Source of the DNA: an uncultured Eubacteriales bacterium
GTDB lineage: Bacteria > Bacillota > Clostridia > Christensenellales > Aristaeellaceae
Assembly: GCA_900315315.1 (NCBI GenBank)
Contig: OMYT01000008.1
Coordinates: 27,585 to 91,584 of the forward strand
Direction: 5' to 3'
DNA: 64,000 nucleotides
Shown: positions 1 through 9,159 of the stretch, in pieces
Layout: every line of letters starts with the position of its first letter
How positions within the stretch are numbered: the stretch's first letter is position 1
Program-made: the position numbers and the translations under genes
Notes under the pieces: generated by a model
Databases searched by the model: none
What the model was told of the DNA's origin: nothing
The model's input: only the letters and a program-made list of their open reading frames with translations

Positions 1-1261
1 GGATATTCCTGTCTACATACCATATAATAGCTATTGATCGATATATCAGTGCAATAATCGTTCCTATAAGTACCCCATAGATACCCCAATGAATAACGGC
101 AATAAATGTCACAACTAGATTGATAACCATTTCTAGAATTGATTGTACTTGTGTTTCCCTGAATTTTTGTGCGTATTCTGTCACCAGTTGCATAGGGCCT
201 CTGGCTGCCTGTAATAAAAATACGAAGGTGAATAAAATGGGAAGGAACCGATCAACATATTGAATGTCAACTATACCAACAGTATAAAGCCGGAGAAATG
301 GAGTTATTAGAAGATATAATATGGTATATAATGCAAATGTCATTGTTATATATATTGCTTCGAAAGAATCCTGCATTCTCTTAAAACGTAAGAAATCAGA
401 ATGATATGTTTGAGCTAATTTGTACTGTATTCCATCCAGAAAACTGAATAGTACTGATTTCACCATGTTAAAAAATGATAGATAGATTGTGTATCGACTG
501 ACCTCCTTCAGTCCACACATTAATGTCAGAAAAATGATATCAGTATTGCTGAAAACAAGGTTGGATAATTTATGAATTAACACACTTTTTCGGTTTGACA
601 ATGCCTCATAATTTGGGGATACTGACAAATTAATCCAAGGATTTTTCTTCCTGACAAATGATAAAAGACAAAAGATTCGAAGAATTGATACAGTAAAAAG
701 AGATAGTTGAATTACAACTATATCATAGCCCAGATAGATCAGCAGAATTTTAGCGGCATTTGAAAGGATATACAGCAACATATTTAGATTATTTAAAACA
801 TAATTTCGTCCCTCTGCTCGTAACAAAATGCTGTATTTTCCATGAAAAAAATAACTTAGTAAACCTTCTAATCCACTGATTAGTACAATCATTGCAACTG
901 TAAATCGCGGAATTGATGTCTGAACCACTATAGGATATATACCAGTAAGGCAAAATATCGCTACAAGATAAATCGTCCCTATTCTTTTGTAATAATAATG
1001 TGTCGCTGCAAGTATAGAATTTATATCATTTTGGTCTCCGTGACCAATAGCCTTATAGAGTGCCTGCAATGATGCTGTCCCAATACCTGATTCTAAAAGA
1101 GCTAAATAAGCATAGATCTGTCCAACAGATGAAATCAAGCCATTTGTTTCTGAACCGTAGTTTAGAATGAACAGACGCGGCAAAATCAATCCAAATCCAA
1201 TTGTCAACAACTGGAAAAACAAGCCGGAAGCAACATTCCAGACACCTTTTTTATCTTTCAT
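1..1261 (-). CDS. Oligosaccharide flippase, Wzx/MATE-like (3' end cut by window edge)
   Basis: This is a polytopic membrane protein that should flip lipid-linked repeat units across the membrane for polysaccharide export. Reading the minus strand from ATG at 1261 gives an uninterrupted frame to the window edge (about 420 codons). It starts MKDKKGVWNVASG and shows repeated hydrophobic spans, with the GLILPRLFILNYGSE-type N-terminus typical of the polysaccharide biosynthesis export family. The start lies 6 bp after the stop of the pyruvyltransferase gene, so it is co-transcribed with it. The stretch is AT-rich like the rest of the 1-7.7 kb block. Substrate cannot be told from sequence. The family call is by recognition of the topology and context. 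Confidence 0.8.
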   Translation of the reverse strand, partial: MKDKKGVWNVASGLFFQLLTIGFGLILPRLFILNYGSETNGLISSVGQIYAYLALLESGIGTASLQALYKAIGHGDQNDINSILAATHYYYKRIGTIYLVAIFCLTGIYPIVVQTSIPRFTVAMIVLISGLEGLLSYFFHGKYSILLRAEGRNYVLNNLNMLLYILSNAAKILLIYLGYDIVVIQLSLFTVSILRIFCLLSFVRKKNPWINLSVSPNYEALSNRKSVLIHKLSNLVFSNTDIIFLTLMCGLKEVSRYTIYLSFFNMVKSVLFSFLDGIQYKLAQTYHSDFLRFKRMQDSFEAIYITMTFALYTILYLLITPFLRLYTVGIVDIQYVDRFLPILFTFVFLLQAARGPMQLVTEYAQKFRETQVQSILEMVINLVVTFIAVIHWGIYGVLIGTIIALIYRSIAIIWYVDRNI

Positions 1262-1267
1262 CTTTTA

Positions 1268-2344
1268 TTATGTGTTTGATATTCCGATTGCTTTTGATAG
1301 AAATTCCATTGAACTGCATCTCTCAAATTTGAGTTGTTTATTCACATCCGAAACATTCCAAAGTGGAATATCCTTATCGCGCAAACCGTCCAAAGTATCA
1401 ATACAGCAGCAATCCAGTTTGAAATGGCGAAGCAGATCAGCTACCTTGTTGTGATTATGTGGCATAATTAAAGAATAAAATGGTTTCTCATGAAGTATTG
1501 AAAAGCACGTCCCGTGAAACATGTTTGTGATTACCATTTCGCTGTGTTGGAACAGACGAAAGAAAGTGACCGGGGAAGCGGAAGCAAAATGATAATCACA
1601 CCAAGGACGATAATCGCCAACAGATACTGTCTTCATCTTGTGCTTTCGAGCAAATGCTTTAACTTGCTCAGCAAATTCAGCGGATACTGTAATTCCTCCC
1701 CAAGTATATATAATCAAATATTGTTCCTGGATAAGTTCTTTATTCCACTGATTCTTCTCCTTGTCGAATCCATATAGGAGAACAGGATCTAGAACGCGTA
1801 CTGGCCTGTTTCCTGTCAGATTCTCCAGGAGTTCGACCGTATTATCATCTCTGGCAGAATGTATCTCGAAGCGAGATAATGCCGTTTTTAATTCTTCAAT
1901 ATGATTAAATATAGACAGATCGGAATAACTGAATTCGCCAAAGCTCGGCGCATAAGAAATAATATGGTCACAGGATGCCCCAATGGCATACTGATAGTTA
2001 TTAAACTCATATTTGCAGTCAAATATCTGATCACTTCCTACAACAATGATGTCCAATCCTTGTGAAATATTGTAGTAGTCTCCAATTGTTAGATTTCTTT
2101 CCCTGAATTTACATATCAATCTCTCTTTCTTTTTTTCTTCTCTGTTTGCTAAAAGTGTATGAGGAGAATAATTCTTTAGTTTTCTTTTTAGATTGTTCGA
2201 GCGGATTGGTGTTTCTTTCTGTCGTTTATATCTCAGAAAAACAGGTACATGACCCATTTCCTCTAAGGTCTTTTGCATAGCATATGAAAGAAAAACCGAT
2301 CCATAGTTTGGCACATCGAAATATGTAATGATTCCGATTTTCAT
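1268..2344 (-). CDS. Polysaccharide pyruvyl transferase family protein
   Basis: A 358-residue protein of the polysaccharide pyruvyltransferase family (CsaB/WcaK-like), which transfers pyruvate from PEP to sugars, making ketals on surface polysaccharide. Supporting features are the N-terminus MKIGIITYFDVPNYGS, the central IIVGSDQIFD motif (usual form VGSDQVWN), and the C-terminal block around VITNMFHGTCFSI, matching the family's T-x-R-FHG-type signature. It overlaps the upstream glycosyltransferase by 4 bp (ATGA), so the two are translationally coupled. It is likely the decorating enzyme of this polymer. An alternative is a family member with another nucleotide-activated donor; the family call is firm, the exact reaction is not. 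Confidence 0.85.
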   Translation of the reverse strand: MKIGIITYFDVPNYGSVFLSYAMQKTLEEMGHVPVFLRYKRQKETPIRSNNLKRKLKNYSPHTLLANREEKKKERLICKFRERNLTIGDYYNISQGLDIIVVGSDQIFDCKYEFNNYQYAIGASCDHIISYAPSFGEFSYSDLSIFNHIEELKTALSRFEIHSARDDNTVELLENLTGNRPVRVLDPVLLYGFDKEKNQWNKELIQEQYLIIYTWGGITVSAEFAEQVKAFARKHKMKTVSVGDYRPWCDYHFASASPVTFFRLFQHSEMVITNMFHGTCFSILHEKPFYSLIMPHNHNKVADLLRHFKLDCCCIDTLDGLRDKDIPLWNVSDVNKQLKFERCSSMEFLSKAIGISNT

Positions 2345-3294
2345 GTTTCATTTCTCCTGTGCACTGGATCATCCCACCGAAATTGGGATCGTCTTCGAAA
2401 ACTCAATAGTATTCCGTATGGAAATGCAAGAAATGAAATCCAAGGTTTGCTGCTCTGCAAGATGTATTCCGGATGCCCTGCCACAATTGACAAAGCAATA
2501 TGCTGCGCTGCTGCTTTATATTTTCTCTTCATTCTCTCTTCCGTCTGTATTTTCAGATTGCTCAACATTGCATAACCCATCTTATTATTCCTTAACAGAT
2601 TCCAGTTCCCTTTTGTTTGCCCATCTTCAAGGTATTCACACTTATATATGGGTTTGTTGAACCACCTGATCAGATAACCATCTAGAGCCATCCGATCAAA
2701 GCAGAGTTGCTCCGGGGCATATATCTCATCATCCCATACAGGAAATGGATATCGCCTGATGATATCAGTCTTATAGGCTTCACACATATCTGCATCTAAT
2801 TGATACTTTTTTCGTTCAAGGTTTGTACAATCTACATAGCCTTCGCTGTTCGTCAATGGCCATACTCCTTTGATTGGCTGGCCGTTTGGAAGGATCCTAA
2901 CAAATCCTACACCCGCATAAAGATCCATTTGATCCACTTGTTGAATGCCCTTCAGAATCTCCTCCACAGCGTTGGGGAGAAGTTCATCATCCGAGTCCAA
3001 CATAAAAAAATATCGTCCCCGGATATGATTGATACCATAGTTTAACGCCCTTGGTATCCCTCTCTCCGGAATTTGATGATAATAAATCTGAAATGAATTC
3101 GGTTCTTTTGTCCATTCTGCAAAAAGCGTCGCAGTGTTATCTGTAGAACCATTATCCGTTACAAACCAGTCAAAATCAAAACAAGTTTGATTCTTCAGGG
3201 ATTGATAAACTTGGGGAAGTGTATGCGCTCTGTTATACGTTGCCGTATGGATAGTCAACAAATGCGGCGCTATCAGATCTGTTTGATTATTCAT
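2341..3294 (-). CDS. Glycosyltransferase family 2
   Basis: A GT-A fold inverting glycosyltransferase. The N-terminal nucleotide-binding block reads LTIHTATYNRAHTLPQVYQSL, followed by the WFVTDNGSTDNTATL segment and the metal-binding FMLDSDDELLPNA (DxD). I place the start at 3294, where ATG overlaps the TGA of the upstream gene by 4 bp, giving 317 residues. An ATG at 3300 is the alternative. A farther ATG at 3357 lies 67 bp inside the upstream gene and adds 21 residues without family character. It has the same 4-bp coupling to the next gene as its neighbours. Donor and acceptor sugars are unknown; it presumably adds one residue of the repeat unit. Confidence 0.85.
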   Translation of the reverse strand: MNNQTDLIAPHLLTIHTATYNRAHTLPQVYQSLKNQTCFDFDWFVTDNGSTDNTATLFAEWTKEPNSFQIYYHQIPERGIPRALNYGINHIRGRYFFMLDSDDELLPNAVEEILKGIQQVDQMDLYAGVGFVRILPNGQPIKGVWPLTNSEGYVDCTNLERKKYQLDADMCEAYKTDIIRRYPFPVWDDEIYAPEQLCFDRMALDGYLIRWFNKPIYKCEYLEDGQTKGNWNLLRNNKMGYAMLSNLKIQTEERMKRKYKAAAQHIALSIVAGHPEYILQSSKPWISFLAFPYGILLSFRRRSQFRWDDPVHRRNET

Positions 3295-4325
3295 AGCCAT
3301 GTTAACAATCTGGCACTCCTCTGTTTCATCAAAAGCAGGATTACTTTGAGTTTCCAATGTACATGTGGCATATCAAACCCCTCAAAAGTATTTCGAAGCT
3401 CACTGGAATTTAAAATACGCACTGTTTCTTTTGAGAGCCTGTGTTTATATTTTCTTTTCTCCTGTTGAATACAATTTAATGCGAAGTAAATCAAATGCAG
3501 CTTCATTTGCCTGGTAAAATCATAATCATACACAGAATCAAAGAATTCATGTAAGCGCTGATTCATTTTACAATAAACATCCCATGCTCCTTTACGGTAG
3601 GATGTCGTAATTGAGCCGGGGTTTTCCCAATAATGATACAGAAACACATTCTTCATGTAGTATAAACTGTTACATAAATATACCGCGATGGAACTGAACA
3701 GATTGTCTTCTGACCATTTGATTTCTTCATCAAAGAAAAGATTATTGCGATCTAGAAATCTTTTTCTGTATAAGCCATTCCACACTGAAATACATGGACC
3801 AAATTCAATCGTCTCCCGCATAATCAATTGTGGAAAAATTACTTGTCGGATTTGTTCTTTACAATAACACCCCGAAGGAATATTTTCACTATGTGTGATA
3901 TTTCTTCCATCCTTAGTTTTTCTGATATAGTCTGAGAAAACATAATCTACTCCAGTTTCAATTGCCTTCTGATACAGTAATTCAAACATTGTTGAATCAA
4001 CTTCATCATCTGAATCAACAAAACCGACATATTGTCCAGAGGCAACTCTTAATCCAGCGTTTCTGGCACTTGATAGGCCTCCATTTCTCTTGTGAACAAC
4101 TTCTACGTCAATATATTTGTTTGCATACATATTACATATCTCAGCAGTCCGATCTGTAGATCCATCGTCAACCAAGATGATTTCTATTTCCTGTAGTGTC
4201 TGCGCCAGCAAGCTTTCCATGCAGCGAGTCAGATATTTCTCCACATTATATGCTGGAACAATAATACTGACTTTATACAAATCAATCTCCTTAAATTGCA
4301 ATGAAAAAAATCTCTTTTTGCTCAT
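3291..4325 (-). CDS. Glycosyltransferase family 2 (EpsJ-like)
   Basis: A 344-residue GT2 enzyme. The GT-A core is near the N-terminus (VSIIVPAYNVEKYLTRCMES, then IILVDDGSTDRTAEIC), and the DxD motif follows at GFVDSDDEVD. The downstream half carries the usual acceptor-side helices. Its first 19 residues (MSKKRFFSLQFKEIDLYK) are a little longer than common, and no better internal ATG is evident. It lies 21 bp after the GT4 gene and overlaps the next GT2 by 4 bp. The role is addition of one sugar to a lipid-linked repeat unit at the cytoplasmic face, inferred from family and operon; donor not predictable. Confidence 0.85.
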   Translation of the reverse strand: MSKKRFFSLQFKEIDLYKVSIIVPAYNVEKYLTRCMESLLAQTLQEIEIILVDDGSTDRTAEICNMYANKYIDVEVVHKRNGGLSSARNAGLRVASGQYVGFVDSDDEVDSTMFELLYQKAIETGVDYVFSDYIRKTKDGRNITHSENIPSGCYCKEQIRQVIFPQLIMRETIEFGPCISVWNGLYRKRFLDRNNLFFDEEIKWSEDNLFSSIAVYLCNSLYYMKNVFLYHYWENPGSITTSYRKGAWDVYCKMNQRLHEFFDSVYDYDFTRQMKLHLIYFALNCIQQEKRKYKHRLSKETVRILNSSELRNTFEGFDMPHVHWKLKVILLLMKQRSARLLTWL

Positions 4326-4346
4326 TTCATGCCAGGCAAAAGCCTC

Positions 4347-5543
4347 TTAGCATATCATAAGCTTATATACTTTCTGTACTTCTTCAGAATTGGAATAATC
4401 ACGTATGGAACAATTTTTCTCCAGCTCTCTCATTTTCTCGGGATTTCGCAGAAGAGATGCTATTCCCTTTGCGCATCCTTCATTGTCCATGGGCACAATG
4501 ATACCATCTACATTATCCTCTAGCTGACTCCTGGATGTTTCGTAGTTTGTAATCACTACTGGTTTGCACAATACCTGAGCTTCTCTGACACATACACTCT
4601 TTCCTTCATATAAAGATGGCTGTACATAAACATCGCATTTTGCTATAAAGGGGTATGGGTTTTCCTTTTTGCCCAGAACAATCACATGATCATGCATTTC
4701 AAGCTCTTTTATTTTTTCCCTGATCTTTTCTTCCTCCGATCCAAATCCGATCAAGTACCACTTTACATTCAAGCCCTCTTCTCTAATTCTTTTGCATATG
4801 TCCGGTATGTTAATAATATTCTTTGGAGGTGAAAACCTACCTACCGTAAGGAGTCGTATGCTTCCATCGTCTGGCATTTCATCTGCTGCAATCAATTCCT
4901 TGGATTTTCGAACAATATATGGAACAGATAATATATTTTCAATCGTTACGATTCGATTCTGAAGACTTGGAAAAAGCGAAGCAAAGTTTTCGGCACAAGC
5001 TTCACTAACTGCAACAATCGCATTCAACCTTGAATAGTCCTTTTCGATCATGTCCAGGTTTTCTTTAGCATTTTTGTAATCAGTATGAATCCAACCTACT
5101 TTTTTCTTTGCATGAACTTTCTCGATAATCAAATCAAATGGGCGAAAAAAACCGATAGCCAAATCGTAGTTCTTTACGAAAGGTACGATTTTTCTTCTCG
5201 TAACTTGAGCCCAAGTAGCATAATAATCAACCTGCATAAAATGCCTGATTATTTCATCCCTAAGCCTAAGAGCTGCCGCATAAAAGCATCTATGTTTAAT
5301 TTTCGAAACAAATGATTCTTGTAAAAAAGCCAGTTCCTTCACCTCTGGGAGAAGGTTAACCTCCGGATTGATCTGTGAAAGCAAAGGCCCATGATGACCA
5401 TATAGGAACAAATCTACATCATATTCATTATAATTTATTGCATCCATCAACCCAAGAAGACTTCTCTCAATACCGCCTAATTCCATTGGGCCGGTAAACA
5501 CAATTAATATTGGTTTTTTCATTTTTATGCTTTCATCCATCAA
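4347..5543 (-). CDS. Glycosyltransferase family 4 (GT-B fold)
   Basis: A 398-residue retaining GT-B glycosyltransferase. The N-terminal domain opens with ILIVFTGPMELGGIERSLLGL, the glycine-rich loop of GT4 enzymes. The C-terminal domain shows LLTVGRFSPPKNI and the E-x7-E nucleotide-sugar block around QPSLYEGKSVCVREAQ. The first ATG is at 5543; the ATG at 5522 gives a start closer to the conserved strand and is a fair alternative. It sits between the EpsG-like polymerase and two GT2 genes in the AT-rich part of the locus. Family certain, donor sugar unknown. Confidence 0.85.
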   Translation of the reverse strand: MMDESIKMKKPILIVFTGPMELGGIERSLLGLMDAINYNEYDVDLFLYGHHGPLLSQINPEVNLLPEVKELAFLQESFVSKIKHRCFYAAALRLRDEIIRHFMQVDYYATWAQVTRRKIVPFVKNYDLAIGFFRPFDLIIEKVHAKKKVGWIHTDYKNAKENLDMIEKDYSRLNAIVAVSEACAENFASLFPSLQNRIVTIENILSVPYIVRKSKELIAADEMPDDGSIRLLTVGRFSPPKNIINIPDICKRIREEGLNVKWYLIGFGSEEEKIREKIKELEMHDHVIVLGKKENPYPFIAKCDVYVQPSLYEGKSVCVREAQVLCKPVVITNYETSRSQLEDNVDGIIVPMDNEGCAKGIASLLRNPEKMRELEKNCSIRDYSNSEEVQKVYKLMIC

Positions 5544-5580
5544 ATCATCATTGGATTTTGATTTATGCCTTCTTTTCTCT

Positions 5581-6663
5581 TTATCTGTTAAACACCCAGT
5601 AAAAATCCCTCAAACTATCTGACTGTAAGGAATAGATCCAATAAAGCAATAAGATTAACAGAACAACTCCGATTACAGCATTTCTGTGCTTGTTTTGGGG
5701 AATCATCTGAAACAGGTGTCCGTATCCGATACAGACCATGGCTCCGGTATGAATACCGATTCGCCCGAAATAAGCGCTTCCCATGCTGGCAAACATGGCA
5801 AACGCATTGAAAAAAATAGCATTGGTGTAGAACTCCTGTTCGCGGCTCATGTGAGCTCGGTCACAGGAGGTAAAATACAGAATAACCGGGGCAAAGCATA
5901 CCGCTATTCTCCATGGATTGATATTCCTCGTCATATATGGATCCGACCAATTAAAAATAGATCCTTTGTATAACTCGATCAGATCGGATACAATGTCATA
6001 TGAGAAGCGAACAATAATGGCCCCAACTGCCAGAATGACAAACTGAGTCGCATCTGGTTTCCTTATAAACAGGAAATATGGAATGATCATGACGATCGCG
6101 GTAGTATGAAACAGCATTGCGACCAGAACCGTCAGCAAATAGGGTATAAACTTTCGTTCAAGAATGTATCGGTGACCGGCAAAAAGGATCGCTGCGGCAA
6201 GATATTGCCGGATCCCGTTAAAACTACCCGTCCAGTCTCCAAGAAATAGAAAGGCCAGCATGCTGACCAGATACATGGGACTGTAACGGTAAATCATCAG
6301 GCAATATATCCCGACTATGATGACTGAACAAATGAATATGAGCACTGCCCCATCGTCTGCGATCATCGTAGATATTCTGCTAATCAGACGAATGCCGGGT
6401 TCATGAAAGCTGATCAGGTGCTCCCATACGGTTTCCCAGTCGGTGACGTTAATCCGGTAATACGCCATGTAGTCTGTGCCAACCTGATATCGAAAGCCGG
6501 CAACCGCGATCAGAATAGCTGCCAATAAGAAAGCCAGAACAGGATCAGGTCTGGTAATTATCTCTCCTGTACGGGACAATTTTGATTTAGGATTTACCTG
6601 AGCTGCATACCCTAAAGCAAGAGTCGCAAACATAACCAGCAAATAAACGATTGATATACTCAT
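5581..6663 (-). CDS. EpsG-family membrane protein, probable polysaccharide polymerase
   Basis: A 360-residue polytopic protein with about ten hydrophobic spans and the EpsG signature near residues 55-70 (AGFRYQVGTDYMAYYRI). It also has a conserved GxxRQYLAAAILF-type block (NGIRQYLAAAILFAG). EpsG-family proteins act as Wzy-like polymerases in Wzx/Wzy polysaccharide assembly. It overlaps the GT14 gene upstream by 4 bp and precedes the GT4 gene. With the Wzx at the end of the operon and the Wzz/BY-kinase at its head, it completes a Wzx/Wzy/Wzz set. Family call from motifs; polymerase activity is inference. Confidence 0.82.
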   Translation of the reverse strand: MSISIVYLLVMFATLALGYAAQVNPKSKLSRTGEIITRPDPVLAFLLAAILIAVAGFRYQVGTDYMAYYRINVTDWETVWEHLISFHEPGIRLISRISTMIADDGAVLIFICSVIIVGIYCLMIYRYSPMYLVSMLAFLFLGDWTGSFNGIRQYLAAAILFAGHRYILERKFIPYLLTVLVAMLFHTTAIVMIIPYFLFIRKPDATQFVILAVGAIIVRFSYDIVSDLIELYKGSIFNWSDPYMTRNINPWRIAVCFAPVILYFTSCDRAHMSREQEFYTNAIFFNAFAMFASMGSAYFGRIGIHTGAMVCIGYGHLFQMIPQNKHRNAVIGVVLLILLLYWIYSLQSDSLRDFYWVFNR

Positions 6664-7592
6664 TGCTCAATAAACCCATTCGGATTGTGTTTTTCATTCA
6701 TTTGCTGCTCCTGCATGATTCTGTTATAGATTCGTTCGACAAGTTCGCTGCTTTTATCCTCACTGAACTTTCTGGCAAACATGTACGGACTGTTCATTAA
6801 AAGCTGATAATCGTTTTCCGTCTCGCTCCCTCCAAAGATATACGGACGTCCTCGATGCCAGTCAATATATCGCGTAGATCCATTTTTCAAATCGGATTCA
6901 TCATAAAGTGTTTCTCTGAATTGTTGCTGATTATAGACAAAAGTATGAATAAACAACTCATCGCTGGCAATTGTGGATTGAAAGACTTGACGAATCTCGT
7001 CTTCCGCTTTGATCAAAGCTTGGCAAAGAGTTCTTCGAATTGAGAACCACGTCCATCCGTCAATAATCTTCCATGTAACGCCCTTCAAGCGATTGACACC
7101 AACTATGCGCTGGCCGTATTCCAAAAGCCGGTCCGTTCCTTTCATAAGCCTGCTGGTCCGATAGAATCGATTATGAAGGAAAGGATGATAATATTTTACA
7201 CGACGAACAGAGTACCATGATTCATGTGGAACGATGCCGATAAAATTCCTTTTGCTGTTTTCAAAGAATCGATAACGAACTTCATTTGTCTTCAATGGAA
7301 GATCTACTCCACTAAGTAAGTGATAGTAGGAATAACCGCTCGTAACAGCTGATTTTAACAAACGAAAGGTTGTATCTACTTGCGAATAATCTGCCCAGAA
7401 AACTGGTTTAGAGTCAATAATCGTTAGTTTCGACTCTTTCATCTTCGGGACTGATTGAATCTTTTTCGATCTTAAGTCTATATGCAAATAGATGTCATGT
7501 CTGTAATCATCCAAAAGATATAACAACTTCTCGAGAATTGAAGGATTGTCATGAGCCATGATCAAGTAGGCATGTTTTGAAACAAACGTCAT
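6660..7592 (-). CDS. Core-2/I-branching-type N-acetylglucosaminyltransferase (GT14)
   Basis: A 310-residue GT14-like enzyme (beta-1,6-GlcNAc transferase family). Diagnostic stretches are KHAYLIMAHDNPSILEKLL at the N-terminus, DIYLHIDLRSK, then YYHLLSGVDLPLK, the SG-D-P-L block shared by bacterial and animal members. It ends with the WTWFSI and SDELFIHT segments. It would add a branch sugar to the repeat unit. It starts a tightly spaced run of six to seven genes, after a ~370-bp gap that contains a gene remnant, and could have its own promoter, though I see no convincing one. Donor assignment is by family only. Confidence 0.83.
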   Translation of the reverse strand: MTFVSKHAYLIMAHDNPSILEKLLYLLDDYRHDIYLHIDLRSKKIQSVPKMKESKLTIIDSKPVFWADYSQVDTTFRLLKSAVTSGYSYYHLLSGVDLPLKTNEVRYRFFENSKRNFIGIVPHESWYSVRRVKYYHPFLHNRFYRTSRLMKGTDRLLEYGQRIVGVNRLKGVTWKIIDGWTWFSIRRTLCQALIKAEDEIRQVFQSTIASDELFIHTFVYNQQQFRETLYDESDLKNGSTRYIDWHRGRPYIFGGSETENDYQLLMNSPYMFARKFSEDKSSELVERIYNRIMQEQQMNEKHNPNGFIEQ

Positions 7593-7732
7593 AGTAGTAT
7601 CCCTGTTGTTATTGACATGTTCCTATTTTGCATTTGGGCACTGAATCATTGATAGCTTTTGAGGATAAAAATAAAACCTTCTTGCCATTCTGGATCGGAT
7701 GGTTGCTTTATCATATCATTATCTTGCTTTGC

Positions 7733-8060
7733 TTACTCGAGTCGGATATGTCTCGAGTCGGACGAGTTGGATGTTTTTACAATTTTGCATTTTCTCAATT
7801 CTTGTTCGCGTTCGAGTCGGATGCTTTTTTTGCCGTTCACCCTGATGTGTTCAATCACAGTTGTATAGTGAGTTAGAATGACCCCTGCGTCACTGTATGT
7901 CATGCCGGTGAGGTATTTCTGCCAGTTCTCTTCAACTTCTTCCGGTTCCTGAATCAGTTCTAGAAGGTCCTCGTAGCCGCTTTCCTGATATTTGTTTTTG
8001 ATTTCGACGAGGATGCCATTGACCTTTCGTGGTTTTCCTGCAATAGTTCTTGGATCAGAT
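7733..8060 (-). pseudogene. Remnant of an unidentified gene fused to the tail of a glycosyltransferase
   Basis: In a frame different from the GT4 gene it overlaps, the minus strand encodes about 100 residues with normal, charged, protein-like composition. They include KVNGILVEIKNKYQ, ELIQEPEEVEENWQKYLTG and TTVIEHIRVNGKKSIRLE, and end at 7733. There is no start codon with a ribosome site for this part alone. I do not recognise the family. It looks like the 3' end of another gene left at a recombination point, because it lies exactly where base composition changes from GC-rich (above) to AT-rich (below). Three short direct copies of cgagtcgga fall at 7738-7821 within and beside it. Confidence 0.4.
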
Positions 8061-9159
8061 ACAGGATTTCCTGTTTTGTCTTTCCGGTCGTAAATGCTTC
8101 CGCGGTTTTCCGGTTGTTTTCTCCCATTTGCTTTCTGAGTTCCGGATCGTTTTTCAGCCTTTGGATGCTTTCTGCATAGCACCGTTCGTCATCTGTTCCG
8201 CATATAAACCCGGATATGCCGTCTTTTGTAATGTCCACCAGTCCGCGAATTCCGGAGTTGATAAGCGGCAGACCGCAATACATGGCTTCCAGCGCAGATA
8301 GCGGCAAGCCTTCCCTCTTGGATGGCAAAGCAAACAAATCGCACTGTCTGCAGATATCGGCAATATCTCTACGATAGCCCAGAAAATGAACCTGATCAGA
8401 CATATTCAGTTCTTTTGCTAGGCACTCCAGTTTTTCTCTCTGATCCCCCTTGCCGCAAAGAATATAGTGGATCATCCGATCGTTCAATCGGGCAATTGCG
8501 CGGATAATGATCTGCTGGTTTTTGTTTTCGTTAAGTTCCCCGATGGAAAGGATCAGAAAGGAATCTTCCGAGATATTCAGTTCCTTGCGGATTTTGACCG
8601 GATTTTTGCCTGGTTGAAGCCGTTCTGTGTCAATGCCGACTCCGTGGATATAGGCTGCTTTGGGCGTATTCATCTTTTGTGCCCTGGCATAGTCTTCCCG
8701 GTTGATCGTACAGATGCAGTCCGCTTTGGATGCCATGATCCTTTCAATCGGATAGAAAAGCAACCAGTTCAGCAACGGCGCGCCTTTGTAAAAATGGAAG
8801 CCATGCACCATGTACAGAACTTTGGTGCCCTGTTTTCTGGCTTTCTTTGCGGCCAGCCGGGTCATCACGCCCATCACCGGCTCGTTCGTCCAGATGAGAT
8901 CGAATCTGTTCTCTTTCAGAAGTTCCTTGAGTTCCTTGTAGCCTTTTGGATTCTTTTTTGACAGCGGGCTGCGCTGAAGGCTCAGCTGATGGATCCTGAC
9001 ATATTGCCCCAGATCCTTCCTGACTTCCTCCATTCGGTTCAGCACTTCTGAACAGGCGATCTCAACCTCATATCCGTTTTCTGCCAGATGAAGCACATGC
9101 GGCTCCAGGAATTGCTTCATCATGGAGTCGGTACAGGTGATCAGAATTCTTTTTGCCAT
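7960..9159 (-). CDS. Glycosyltransferase family 4 with abnormal C-terminus
   Basis: A 399-residue GT-B glycosyltransferase. The N-terminus reads MAKRILITCTDSMMKQFLEPH, the donor domain has ILSIGELNENKNQ, and the conserved ALPSKREGLPLSALEAMYCG block (E-x7-E) lies near residue 280. The normal enzyme should stop soon after the KTKQEILYLIQELL segment. Instead about 20 low-complexity residues (SSSKSKTNIRKAATRTF) follow, read out of frame from the adjacent remnant, so the native stop seems to have been lost. The catalytic core is complete and the enzyme is probably active. It overlaps the upstream aldo/keto reductase by 19 bp. Confidence 0.8.
   Translation of the reverse strand: MAKRILITCTDSMMKQFLEPHVLHLAENGYEVEIACSEVLNRMEEVRKDLGQYVRIHQLSLQRSPLSKKNPKGYKELKELLKENRFDLIWTNEPVMGVMTRLAAKKARKQGTKVLYMVHGFHFYKGAPLLNWLLFYPIERIMASKADCICTINREDYARAQKMNTPKAAYIHGVGIDTERLQPGKNPVKIRKELNISEDSFLILSIGELNENKNQQIIIRAIARLNDRMIHYILCGKGDQREKLECLAKELNMSDQVHFLGYRRDIADICRQCDLFALPSKREGLPLSALEAMYCGLPLINSGIRGLVDITKDGISGFICGTDDERCYAESIQRLKNDPELRKQMGENNRKTAEAFTTGKTKQEILYLIQELLQENHERSMASSSKSKTNIRKAATRTF

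Noticed and set aside
7593-7732. Promoter for the AT-rich glycosyltransferase block
   Set aside because: AT-rich sequence gives several poor -10 matches but none with a credible -35 at 16-18 bp.
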